Positions 49,615-60,935 of a DNA stretch of 64,000 nucleotides are shown here, piece by piece (within the stretch, counting starts at the first letter, position 1; each line of letters begins with the position of its first letter). Origin of the DNA: Aldrovandia affinis (taxonomy: Eukaryota > Chordata > Actinopteri > Notacanthiformes > Halosauridae); NCBI GenBank assembly GCA_029706075.1, contig JAINUG010000132.1, forward strand, positions 2,366,001 through 2,430,000, written 5' to 3'. The notes below the pieces were generated by a model, which worked only from the letters and a program-made list of their open reading frames with translations, was not told the DNA's origin and made no database searches. The position numbers and the translations under genes were made by a program.

Positions 49615-52211
49615 GCCGGATGGACAGCCTAAACATGCCACATCATTAAGGGAGCCCCCCTCTGTCCCCAGAAGCCCAGCCTCACACAGCTTCAGCTACC
49701 AGCTTCAGTTTTACACGATGATTGCTGTACATCTTTGGAGTATTTTTATATAATAATTTTTTTAATGAGATGTAAACTGTGATTATATTATAAAGGGTAT
49801 TTCAAACATTTATATTTCTTAAGCAAGAGCACAAAAAAACAACCTGATGTTATTATACCAGATTTATATTTATTAATTCTGTGTCCAGTTACAATGTCAG
49901 TATTATATCTGACAATCAATTAAACATTTTCAGATATTATTCATGAACTGTCTGTTATGTTAAACTTCACACACGACCCACGCTCTCACTACAGTATCCT
50001 CCACCATTTTCTCTGAGCTGAAATGTCAAACTGGCATTATGGAATTGATCAGATGCCATGAACGTTTCCACAATTACCTGCTGTGTCAGTGCAAACAGAA
50101 TGAATCAATTTCACACAGTAGCTATGTTTCCATTAGGATGTCTCAGTGAGTTTAACTTGGAGCGCTACAAGCAGTTTAATGCAGTTTATGAATTACAACT
50201 TTTCCGTATGTTGCCCTACCGCACATTTAGACAGGAATTCAACATTTTAAAATCACTTAAGTTCACACTAATGGAAACTATATTTAGCTTGTGATTTCAC
50301 TGTGGTGTAAAGTAGTCACAGAGGCGTTGGATCATGGTGGATGAATGGGAGTGTATACAGACTTCTTCTCAGATGTAAATCTCTTCTGTGATCATTTAGT
50401 CAAACAAAAAAGATCAGGTTAAACTAAAAATCCTAAACTAATTTCCAAAATATAGTCATGGACCCTACACCAAAACTCCTGAATTGTGGGGCCAGACCAT
50501 AGAGCATGACGAAGACTCCTCCCCATCCCAACACACCCAGCAGTCTGCAGATTCTTTCAAACCCAGTCTGTGCAGCCTAGATGGATTCATTTTTATTTTA
50601 TTTTTTATTTTGAATAAGTCATGGTTGAATATCCCTTGATAGTTTCCTTGAGTTCTTACAAATGTTGCCCCACTCTTCATCATTAAGCGAAAGGTTCTTT
50701 TCCCGCAGACTGCTTTCAATGCTGCTGGGGTCTTGTTACCAGATTGGTGGAGAAGCATATACTAACATTGTGACGGCCTTTCCCATAAATGTCTAAAATG
50801 AGTGGCATACTTTTACAAAAGTTATTTATGATCGAACACTTAGGAGAGCACATTCTCTTAGTTGTTTAAGCAATAACAAACATGTTAATTTTATGATATG
50901 AACATAACCTAAAGCTAACTAACTCATTCCCCACCATATAACATAAAATAATTAGTAAATAGGCTAATTCCACATACTGTAGCTTACAATGTATTTTAAT
51001 TAAAATCACAAGATAACATTTCACATTTCAATGCTTGACTTGACTTGAGTCATCATTCACCCAACCATTGCTAATGTACTCAGCTATCAAGCTAAGCTCA
51101 CCACGCATCAATACATTGCATTACAATACAAGCATGAATTAAACGGTTGTGTATAGCCTGCATTTTACTTTTAAACTTCTTATGCCCTTTCATTAGGTCT
51201 ATAGGCTGTAGCACCATCATGGATTTCATTTAAGGTGCAAATTGCTGTTAGCACCAATCCGAAGCGAAGGGCTCACATTCCACACAAAAAGGATACTAGT
51301 TAAGGTTCACTGTTCACACTTGGGTTTCCAGACGATTGTACGACGCATTTGGCACAACAATTATGATAAAACGGACACGCGGCATACCAAAACTACACCA
51401 AGGTATTGCATGAGGTAGTGGACAATGCTTCTTAGAGTGGTGTGAGTTTGTGTGCGCTCCACAAGGTTACACATTTTACGTGGGTAATGGTGAGGGAAAG
51501 TGAGATACTCAACTGCTGCTTCACGCTCTACTGAGGCAGCATTTGTTGCTAGGGTCAGAAGAGTCAAAATGGATGTCTTCTGTTAGTAGTAGCTACCCAA
51601 TTATGGTCGCTACTGTGATTGCAAAGCATTTTCCAAATAATTAGTAGAACATCTATCTATGGTCTACCGGCAACCAACATTATGGGATGAATAACTGAAT
51701 GAATTATATATTCAAATTATTATATTCAAATGATATATTATCAGAGAAAATGGATATTAAGACATTAATGTGTCCACATGGCAACAAGTCTGTGCACACG
51801 GAGCACAAACGTTGTTAAAGATGTTAAAATGTTTTGAAAAAGTGCAATGTGAACAGGGCCACTGATAGGACCTCAGATGGAGTAACTGCTTGGCTCACAT
51901 GCTAGTGTGGTTTTCACAGGGTACTGCCATTTTCAATTGGGCAACCATCCTGAAATGCAGTTCTATGAGCCAGCCATTTCCAGGGAACCGAATGGCTGTC
52001 AATCACACAGCCCAGGAGGGCATCACAATACATACATAAACACATTCACTTTGGGGGAGTACTGCAGGGAGCACAACTAAAACCACTGATCGCGTGATCG
52101 ATAAAGCAGTTTCTTCCTTTGGTCAAATGGCAGCAGTGTAGGAGTGTCTCTGAGCTGCTGCAGAAGGGAGCATTGTGTCCCTGGTGGCCGGTAGGGGTGG
52201 CATGCTGTCTC
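49615..52211. other. Spacer between casp10 and casp8 3' ends, arm 2
   Basis: Convergent 3' ends of casp10 (+) and casp8 (-). No gene seen. About 800 bases longer than the arm-1 equivalent, the extra part being near 50760-51580. It includes the MITE-like element at about 50125-50288. Confidence 0.65.
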
Positions 52212-54787
52212 TCAGTCCACGGACAGTATCACCTTCTTGGTTAGCGTGTACCTGGGTTCTGGCATCTGCTTGAACCTCCCAAAGGTTTTGCCGCTCACCT
52301 CTCGATTCACTCTGGTCATGATTGTCAAGATGTCATCATTCCTGCCACAGAGTGCGACATTAGGACCCTGACAGTATTCACTTTGTTTATTCCACACAGT
52401 GAAAATGCTGTTGGAACACTGCAAAGGCTGGCAGTGTAGTGTAATGGTTAGGGAGCTGAGCTTGTGACATGAGGTTGCTGGTTCAATTCCCAGGTGGGGC
52501 ACTGCTGTTGTACCCTTGAGCTAAAGGTACTTAACCTGAATTGCTTCAGTAAAATATCCAGCTGTATAAATGGACTGTATGTACAGAAATGTAAACTGTG
52601 TAAGTCGCTCTGGTTAAGAGCGTCTGCTAAATGCCTTAAATGTAAATGTATGAATGAATTGCCTTTTCACAGTAATCAGCCTGCATGAATAAGAGAGATT
52701 CCTGGCCCTCCCTCCCTACCCACCCACTCACCTGGGACAGCCTGACTCCAACTGGCTACAGAGCTCCTGGATGAAGGGGGAGCCTGTGCGGGGGTGCCGA
52801 TAGCACTTGTGACGCTCCACGGTGGCCATCCCCAGCAGGAAGTCGGAGTCGTTGGGGATGGTGCCCGCCTCCCCCGGCCCAGCGTCCGTGTCGTAGTCAG
52901 GCCCTCCCCCGTCGGCCCCTCCCCCGTCGGCTTGGTACTCGTCAGGGTCCAGCACCTGACACGCCTGGATGAAGAACAGCTTGGGCCTCCCGGCCAGCGA
53001 GGGGCAGCAGCTGCTGGTGAAGGGCTGGGTGAGCTGACGGACGGAGGCCAGCTCCCCGTCCGTGGCGTACACGTGGCCCTTCTTCCCGTGGGAGAGCACG
53101 CAGCACACGAAGGCGTCCAGGCCGCCGTGCGTCTTCGCGCCAAACTCCTCCACCAACCCCAGCAGCTCCGCCCCGCTCAGGTTGCGTCGGTGATGCACGA
53201 CGAAATGCAGCCGGGAGAAAACCTTGTCAAGGGTGTCTACAGGACGGAGGGAGAAAGAGGGAGGGAGGGAGGGAGAGAGAGAGGAAGAGAGAGGGAGGGA
53301 GGGAGGGAGAGAGAGAGGGAGGGAGGGAGAAAGAGAGAGGGAAGGAGGGAGAGAGAGAGGGAGGGAGGGAGAAAGAGGGAGGGAGGGAGAGAGGGAGAAA
53401 GAGGGAGGGAGAAAGAGGGAGGGAGGGAGGGAGGGAGGGCGGGATAAAGAGAGAGGGAAGGAGGGAGAAAGAGAGAGAGAGGGAAGGAGGGAGAAAAGAG
53501 AGAGAGGAAGAGAGGGAGAGAGGGAGGGAGGAAGAAAGAGGGAGGGAGAGAGGGAGAAAGAAGGAGATTGAGAAAGAGGGAGGGAAGGAGGGAGGAAGAA
53601 GAGAGAGAGAGGGAGGGAGGGAGGGAGGGAGGGAGGGAGGAGGAGGAGGGGTGGGTCAGAGTAACATTGTCTCTGTGGCAGGGAAATTATGCTGAGTACT
53701 GAACGCTAGAGACACAGGCCTCACCTGCATCTACGTCCGTCCCTTCCCGGTCGTCCAGGCCCAGCTCTTTATTCGTCCTGGCCTCTTCAAAGTTGTGGTT
53801 GTTTATGATGACACAGTGCCCACGCGGCCGGTGGCTCATGTCATAAGCCTGTCGTGTTGAAAGATCAGCAAAGGATTCACCGAAACACCTGGGAATGCTG
53901 AATTCATATTCACTGCCTCATTTCAGCTTAAATACTCACAATTCACACAATTTCCATTGTGCTGTTTTGATGATTGAATTTAAAGGTGATAAATAAATAA
54001 TTATTTGAGTATTATCATTTTTGAGTATTATCAAGGTCTACTTACCTCCTCGTGTTCGGATTCTGGCCCAGTGTCCACAGATAAATGACTCTCCACAGGC
54101 GTACCTAAAAGTTAAATCGAAATAGTGTCTGGGGAATAGCTGGGGAAGTTAGGTGGAGTAGATGAAAGACTACACATGGCAAACCAGTGAGAGAGTGCAC
54201 ATGTGCAGCAGGTGAGAGAATAGGTTCCAGGAAATAGGTGAGGACAGATCTGTCTGTGGAACAGGTGGTTGAATGCCGCAGCGTGCTTGTTCTTGTGTAC
54301 GGTTTCATACATATTCAGGTTCAGTTTGCTATTGCGACAGGACGTGTACGGTTCAAACGGACAGTGAGAAAAACTTACAGCTGGGGCTGGATTCTTCTAT
54401 AGATAGACTCTGGGTCTGGTTTAGGGAACTGGGCTGCTTGGGACAGATTAGGACATGAAAGTAAATCAAACAGTGCAATAGTCCATCATGAACATAACTC
54501 AATCATGAAAACACATTGTTAATTGAATTCATAAATAATTTAACTGAGCTACAGTCAAATCTTGCCTGCAATAGTCAAGACTAAATTAACGGAATAAATG
54601 TATGAACTTTGTCCCGTGGGTTATAGAACTCACCGGTCTGCCATCTTCAGGGACAGACAGGCTGGGGGGTGTGTCTGTGTAGCTGTGTACAGATGAGTCT
54701 TGGGTTGGGACTGAATTACGCCTCCCTGCTGGAAAGAGCAGGTACAGAATGAGGTACAGACACAGGAGTAGAGTGGGTGTCAGTGTA

Positions 54788-54822
<35 letters not shown>

Positions 54823-57370
54823 GGGGGTACTGTTTCCACCAACAGCCTGGTTTTCCCCTCACCTGCCCTCTGTGCTGCAAACGTCCGCACTGTCATGGCC
54901 AGTCGCTTGTCACATTTATCACACACTCGCTCCAGCAACTCGAGAGAATCCTCACTCAGCAGCTCCTGTTTCTCCATGACCACCAGCACGTCCAGGAAAG
55001 TCTGCAGCAAAGAGGACACAAAATGCACTGCTCATGCACAATCATGCTTTAAAACTACAATTACACAGAACACGTTGTAAGTACACTATTACAACTCCAA
55101 AAAGGCTATAAAACATATTTCAATGGGGTTGAGGTCAGGGCTCTGTGCAGGCCAATCGAGTTCCTCCACACCAAACTCATCTAACCATGTCTTTATGGAC
55201 CTCGCTTTGTGCACAGGGGCACAGTCATGCTGGAACAGCAAAGGGCCTTCCCCAAACTGTTTCCACAAAGTTGGAAGCGCCCAATTGGCTAAGATGTCTT
55301 CGTATCCTGTAGCATTAAGAATACCCTTCACTGGAACTAAGGGGCCTATCCCAAACCCTGAGAAACAGCCCTGAACTCAATAATTAGTAGGGGTTTCCAC
55401 TGACTTTTGGTCATATAGTGTAGACTTAAAAGGATTCTCCTGAACTTTATGAAAGTCACCTGAATGCTTATTTCACCAAACACAACTATAATGGAATACT
55501 ACATTTAAGTATTCTGAATGCACAATCCTGTGTCATGTACTCATTTACTCCTCAAACCTGTTTCACAGCAATTAACGGACTCCATAAGCACCAGGAACCA
55601 CACTGATTCTGTGCGACAAACTCTGGTGCAGGACCCGGCAGGTCCCAGGTGTGCCTCAGGTGTGGCGACTCACCGCGCTGGGCTCCAGTCTGGCCCGGGG
55701 GAGTTCCAGAAAGAATTTTATAGTGCCGAGATCCTCCTCTGTCACTTCCTCATGCAGATCATACAGCATCTTCCTGAAAGGTTAAATATGTATTATATTC
55801 AATAAAACCCTGTTATGCACCCCTTGTAAAAAAAACCAACAACAAATAAACCCCCTTCCCTGCTCACCGGTAAGGAGAGATTGTGGAGGCCCTTCTGCCC
55901 TGGAGAGATTGCTCTATCTCAGCGCGGTACGGCTCCAGGAACCGTAGCAGATCCTTGCGGTGTACTGCATACAGGAGCTCTCCCACTGTGATGAAACTAT
56001 CTCCCGGCAGCCCCAGCTCATCTAGCTGCAGGAAGAGGTCCTGCCCATCACGAATGCGCTCCAGCCTTTTCTGGGGAACAAGGTCCCTGCACAGAAACTT
56101 GAGCGCAGCCACATCGCTCGAATCAAGCTCTGAGTCAATCTTATGCAGCACTTCCAAGCGATTTCCGCAATGGCCTGGTGGCAGAGGAGGTGACCATAAA
56201 CAACTGAATAAGTATTATCAGTGAGCAGCAACATCTTACACACATGCACCTCTTCTGAGCCCTGATGAACGCATGACGTACAGGTAACTGCCAACAAAAA
56301 TGGAAACACCAAAGTACAGCGTCTTAATAGGGTGTTTGGGCTGTGATGAGCCAACAAAACAGTTTCAATGCACCTTGGCATAGATTCTACATGTCTGGAA
56401 TTGGAGAGATAAAACACCATACCATTCTTCACAAGAAATTCCATCATTTGGTGTTTTGTTGATGGTGATGGAAAACACTGTCTCAGGCGCCGCTCCAGAA
56501 TCTCCCATAAGTGTTCAATTGGGTTGAGATCTGGTGACTGAGACGGCCATGGCATATGGTCGTTTCCATGCTCATTAAACCATTCAGTGACCACTCGTGC
56601 TCTGTGGATGGGGGCATTGACATCCTGGAAGAGACCACTCCCATCACTATAGAAATGCTTCTCCACAAGATGAAGGTGATCACTCAGAATGGCTTTGTAT
56701 TTGTTGTCATTTACCTTGCCCTCTAAGGGGTTGAGTGGACCTAAACCATGGAAGGAAAATTCACCCCATACCATAGCCGAGCCTGTATGATTCTATGAAT
56801 ACTGGAATCTAATTTGCTTGATCAATGAATGAGACACACCTGTTTGCTACTTTGCACACTGCACTTCTCATTTATCCAGGGGTTTCCATTTTTTTTGTTC
56901 ACTATCTGTATTTAGCACGCTAGATGCCAACCACGCCGTGCCAGCTCCAGCTGTACGTACTATATGGACACTGTAACTAAGGATAGCCCTAGCTAGTGCA
57001 GGTACTGCATGAATAGGTTAGCTAGCTAAAGAGCTAATTTGCTACGCCTGTACTTTAAAAGGTTACAAGGTACTTTTCTACTTTGGGATATTGTCACCGT
57101 CACGAACAGATAACACGGTATGAATTTATTGATAACACCGTAAAGGTACCTAACGATAGGAAGCTAATTGCTACAATGTTACTAGTAGCCTACTACTCAA
57201 CTCTGCGAAACAATGACACTAGCAACATAGTTCAAACAAAACAGACTTGGCAATCTTGGCGATAGAAAGGACAACTTTTCAATTTGCTGCTTCGAGAAAA
57301 TTAGAACCAAATAAGATCTAGATATATATATATATAAAGATTTACCTGTGGTAAAGTCCATTGCCGTCAT
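52212..57370 (-). CDS. casp8: Caspase-8-like initiator caspase
   Basis: Apical death-receptor caspase. Exons in coding order: 57370-57346, 56174-55868, 55773-55674, 55001-54863, 54728-54634, 54433-54379, 54104-54046, 53848-53725, 53236-52732, 52341-52212; all GT-AG and phase-consistent, 512 residues. Exon 1 gives MTAMDFTT. DED1 (exon 2) has the RxDL-type motif HRKDLL. DED2 spans exons 3-4. Exon 8 starts p20 (RGHCVIINNHNF). Exon 9 has His351 (SHG) and Cys394. Two unusual sites: the active-site pentapeptide reads QACQV, not QACxG, and the pocket motif reads YRHPRTGSPFIQ, with Pro where GTWYIQ/GSWYIQ has Trp. The p20-p10 linker is Gly/Asp-rich (GGGADGGGPDYD). DED1 and the p10 motif DDILTIMTRVNREVS favour casp8 over casp10. 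Introns hold two Tc1 remnants and a GGGA satellite. Confidence 0.9.
52425..52645 (+). mobile_element. SINE family A, full length
   Basis: tRNA-like head with A box TAGTGTAATGG and B box GGTTCAATTCC, body CAGCTGTATAAATGGACTG, and tail TAAGTCGCTCTGGTTAAGAG. It lies in casp8 intron 9, just upstream of the last exon. The arm-1 counterpart (2050-2212) lost its middle. Confidence 0.88.
53245..53645. repeat. (GGGA)n/(GA)n purine tract filling casp8 intron 8
   Basis: About 400 of the 488 bases of intron 8 (53237-53724) are GGGA, GAGA and GAAA units on the plus strand, so the pre-mRNA is almost pure pyrimidine. Open frames here (Arg-Glu-Gly repeats) are artefacts. Confidence 0.96.
54790..54821. repeat. 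(TG)n in casp8 intron 4
   Basis: Short TG tract followed by a run of G, 42 bases after the exon 4 donor on the gene strand. Confidence 0.9.
55085..55425 (-). mobile_element. Tc1/mariner transposase fragment in casp8 intron 3
   Basis: Minus strand reads LLFQHDCAPVHKARSIKTWL and LDWPAQSPDLNPIE, the last two acidic motifs of a Tc1 DD34E transposase. The right end (about 55390-55422) is a terminal repeat containing ACCAAAAGTCAGTGGAAACC on the minus strand. The N-terminal half is deleted. Confidence 0.88.
56281..56908 (-). mobile_element. Tc1/mariner element in casp8 intron 1
   Basis: Terminal repeats CAGGTAACTGCCAACAAAAA (left) and, in reverse complement, CAGATAGTGAACAAAAAAAA (right), with TA on both sides (56279-56280, 56909-56910). 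Minus-strand transposase remnant includes FQDVNAPIHRARVVTEWF and MPWPSQSPDLNPIEHLWEIL. 628 bases, internally deleted. Confidence 0.92.
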
Positions 57371-57393
57371 TTGTTTTTGTCTCCCCCTTTACG

Positions 57394-57404
57394 CTTTCAC
57401 TTTT
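57394..57404 (-). promoter_or_regulatory. IRF-like motif upstream of casp8
   Basis: Minus strand AAAAGTGAAAG, one GAAA core with an imperfect second, 24 bases upstream of the casp8 start codon. Weaker than the casp10 ISREs. Confidence 0.4.
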
Positions 57405-58637
57405 AAACGAAGCAGGCTGGAGGGGGACAGCTCCTACCGGCTCAGAACCAGGAGCGGCAGTGTGACGCAGTATTGCCGGGACACCGAGCTCTGTCCATTC
57501 TATCTTAAGCCCGTATATCGAAAACAGTGGAGGACGAAGTCCACAAACCCTTTACCTGAGTAAAAGTACAGGTACCCTGTTAAAATATTGCTGCAATAAA
57601 ATTAAAAAGTCCTACATTTAACCCCACTTGCCTTTGAATTGTAGGGGAGCTAAAGTAAAAATGGAAATGCTTAAGGTACTTGAAAATGTACTGAAGTACA
57701 GTGATAAGTAAAAGTCAAGAAAATGTACTTCGTTAATGTCCACCACTGATCAAAAACTCATGAAACTTGGCAAAGATCGCCTCCTGGTGGCGGTCTAAAC
57801 GTAGATTTTGCCCAGCTTTCTAAACCTTTCTAAACCAAATTTTTTGCTTTACAGATATATATTTGTGTGCTTTTTTAATAAAAGAAAATCTATATAATTA
57901 TTTATAGGATTTTAATTTAGATGTATTCGCAGAAGACAAATATACACTAGGTTTTAAAAGAGTGAGAATTACACCAGTAATAGCCCCAATCACTATAGCA
58001 TATATAGATAGAGAGAGAGAGATAGATTTACAACAAAAGTAAACAAACAAAAGGACTTCAGCCTTCTCCCTCACGGGTTCCGGACTAAAACAACAAACCA
58101 AAATATCAAACTAAGTCAAAGAATTGCCATTTTCGGCAAACCTCAACACACAGGTTACACATTTTCAGTCTTTTCTCGTTGTGGTCGTCTCTCTCCCAGC
58201 TTCCTGCTCCCGGTTCGAGCAGCAGAGCAGTTTTACGCACACGGGCACGATTAGAAAATGTCCCACAGGTGTTTGCGCTGGCTGCCTTGCTAGTAGGCGT
58301 GGCCGTTAATCGACCTGATTCCGCTGTCCAGACCAACCCCTTCCACAGCCACCCAAAAGCCTTTCCACTTTAAATGCTGGATTGTTGTATCGGTTTCACC
58401 TACACCCTGTCCTCATTCTCAGTTAACTATTTAAATAGCTTTTTGGAACGTCAGGAAGGAGATTTGTATTGTTGAAGCATTTGGGTCAAACGGTGTGAGA
58501 AAAATAATCCCACCCAGCACCATCTTCTTCTCCACACACCTCCTTAATGTTCTTTGACACCAAGTGCTGACCACCCCCAAATTCATGATGTAATCCCCCT
58601 TGGAGAAGACTGCACTATCTCTACACTATCTCTTCAC
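57405..58637. other. casp8-TRIM intergenic region
   Basis: No gene recognised. The two genes are divergent. A short (GA)n tract lies near 58011-58022. Confidence 0.55.
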
Positions 58638-58860
58638 AGTATTGGCAGTATGGTATAATGGTGAGGGAACTGGGCTTGTAACTCAGAGGTTGCTGGTTCA
58701 ATCCACGGACACTGCCGTTGTACCCTTGAGCTAAAGGTACTTAACCTGAATTGCTTCAGTTAATATCCAGCTGTATAAATGGATTGTAAAGAAATGTAAA
58801 CTGTAAGTTGCTCTGGATGAGAGCGTCTGCTAAATGCCCGTAATGTAATGTAATGTAATT
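58638..58860 (+). mobile_element. SINE family A
   Basis: tRNA-like head (A box TGGTATAATGG, B box GGTTCAATCC), body CAGCTGTATAAATGGATTG, tail GCTCTGGATGAGAGC, and terminal TGTAA repeats as in UnaL2-type elements. Confidence 0.88.
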
Positions 58861-59198
58861 GCGGTGTTCTGGGTATATGTTGTGTGAGTGTGTGTTTGTC
58901 CGTACGTGTCTGTGCACATGTGTACACATGGTCTTTGTGTGTTTCTCTTTCTACGTGTGTGTTTGTGTATCATACTTTGAGCCACTCAAACTTAGGACTT
59001 AGACCTTCGAGTACAATTACTCCTGTTTTTCCCCCCAAACCTGTTCTCTCAGTGAAGCTCCGCCCCCAGTATCTCCCTAGATTAAGGCACCGTTTCCTGT
59101 CTGCTGTGACACAGCTCTCTGTGATTCTCGCCGTCTCCCTGGACCTCACATCTGCCTCTCTTCACATCTGCCCTGTGTCTCCTCACCCGCTTCTCAGG

Positions 59199-60877
59199 AT
59201 GAGCACCAAGCTTTGGACCGAGGAGCAGTTTAACTGCCCCGTGTGTCTGGACCTGCCCCAGGACCCGGTCACCATCCCCTGTGGCCACAGCTACTGTATG
59301 GAATGCATCAAGGACTACTGGGGAAAGGACGACCACATCGGGATATACAGCTGCCCCGAGTGCCGGCAGACCTTCTGCCCCAAGCCCTCGCTGTCCCGGA
59401 ACACCATGCTGGCGGAGGCCGTGGATCAGCTTCGGCGCAGCGCCGTCACCCCCAGGGGCTCCGTCGCCAGCATCCGCAGGCCGGGCTCCTCTGGCTCCCC
59501 GCCGGCTCCCTCCTCCTCCTCCTCCTCCTCCTCCTCCTCCTTCTCTGCGTCCGTTCCCTGTGACGTGTGTCAGGGGGACCCCCTGCCCGCCGTGAAGACG
59601 TGCCTGGTGTGCCTGGCGTCGTACTGCGAGCCCCACCTGAAGCCCCACCGCCAGGCTCCGGCCCTCAAGCGGCACGAGCTCATCAGCCCCACGGGGCAGC
59701 TGACCCAGAAGATCTGCGCCCAGCACAAGTACCTGCAGGAGTTCTACTGCCGCGGCTGCCAGGCCTTCATCTGCTGGCTCTGCACCAGCAACCAGCACAA
59801 GAGCCACGAGACCACCTCCGCACAGGCTGAGCGCGCCGAGCGGCAGGTAAGATAATTATATACGCCATTTAGCAGACGCTTTTATCTAAAGCGACTTACA
59901 GTAGTGGATGCATACATTTTTCAGTATATGTGGCCCCAGTGGGGATTGAACCCACAACCTAAGCGTTGCCAATGCTGTGCTCTACCCTACTGAGCCACAG
60001 AGAACCACTGAACCAAGAGCCTCTGTGTCTCCTCCGTAGAAGGCCGGTCTTCATTTTCACCACTGTTACCCTGGTTTTATTTGGTGTGGTTGGTGTGGGT
60101 GTATGGAATGGATGCATTAACAACTGGTCTGGTGGCTGGAAGACACTGTAGTCAGAGAGCATTCCTGCCTGCATTCCTTAGCATTCAACCCTGCATCGCC
60201 TCTCGCAACTGCCACCTCTCCTCCCTGCACTTCCCTTTCTCGTCCTTTTCACTGTGTGTGTGTGTGACTCTCTTTGTGTGCGTTTTGTGTGTCACGCCGC
60301 AGAAGGAAATGGGTGAGGTGCAGGCGGAGTATCAGCTGAAACTCCAGGAGAGAGAGAAGGAGCTGAAGGAGATGAAGAATGTTGTGGATTCTCTCAAGGC
60401 GAGTTCTGAATGGCTCGCAAACGTCTGGTCTTCACAGAGTCACAGACAACGCGCACACACTCGGCCCGAGATCACAGAAGACACACACACTCGGCCCGAG
60501 ATCTTAGAAAACACACACACTCGATCTGAGATCACAGAAAACACACACACTCTGCCCGAGATCACAGAAAACACACACACTCCGCCCGAGATCACAGAAA
60601 ACACACACACTCGCCCGAGATCTCAGAAAACACACACACTCGATCAGAGATCACAGAAAACACACACACTCGACCCGAGATCACAGAAAACACACACACT
60701 CGACCCGAGATCTCAGAAAACACACACACTCCGCCTGAGATCCCCAGTTTGGGTCCTTGGGGGCCCGCCAGAAATAACTTCATGTCGAGGACAGAAGTCA
60801 CCTGTGCATTTCTGATCATCTGGGACAGACCTTGTTCAATAGGAGTGTGTGTGAGAGCATTTGCATGTTGTAAAGGA

Positions 60878-60935
<58 letters not shown>

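Noticed and set aside
50465-50758. 97-codon frame on the minus strand
   Set aside because: Not open in arm 1 (about 3090-3420), and no recognisable domain.
53224-53571. Arg-Glu-Gly repeat protein
   Set aside because: GGGA/GA satellite inside casp8 intron 8.
56022-56774. 250-codon frame joining a Tc1 transposase to casp8 exon 2
   Set aside because: Fusion is by chance across casp8 intron 1. The casp8 acceptor at 56175-56176 and the upstream exon at 57346-57370 give an in-phase gene in a different frame.
60081-60815. 244-codon open frame with Thr-Arg-Pro-Glu repeats
   Set aside because: Spans TRIM exon 2 and runs into the 30-bp minisatellite of intron 2. The unit is a multiple of three, so the frame stays open by chance.
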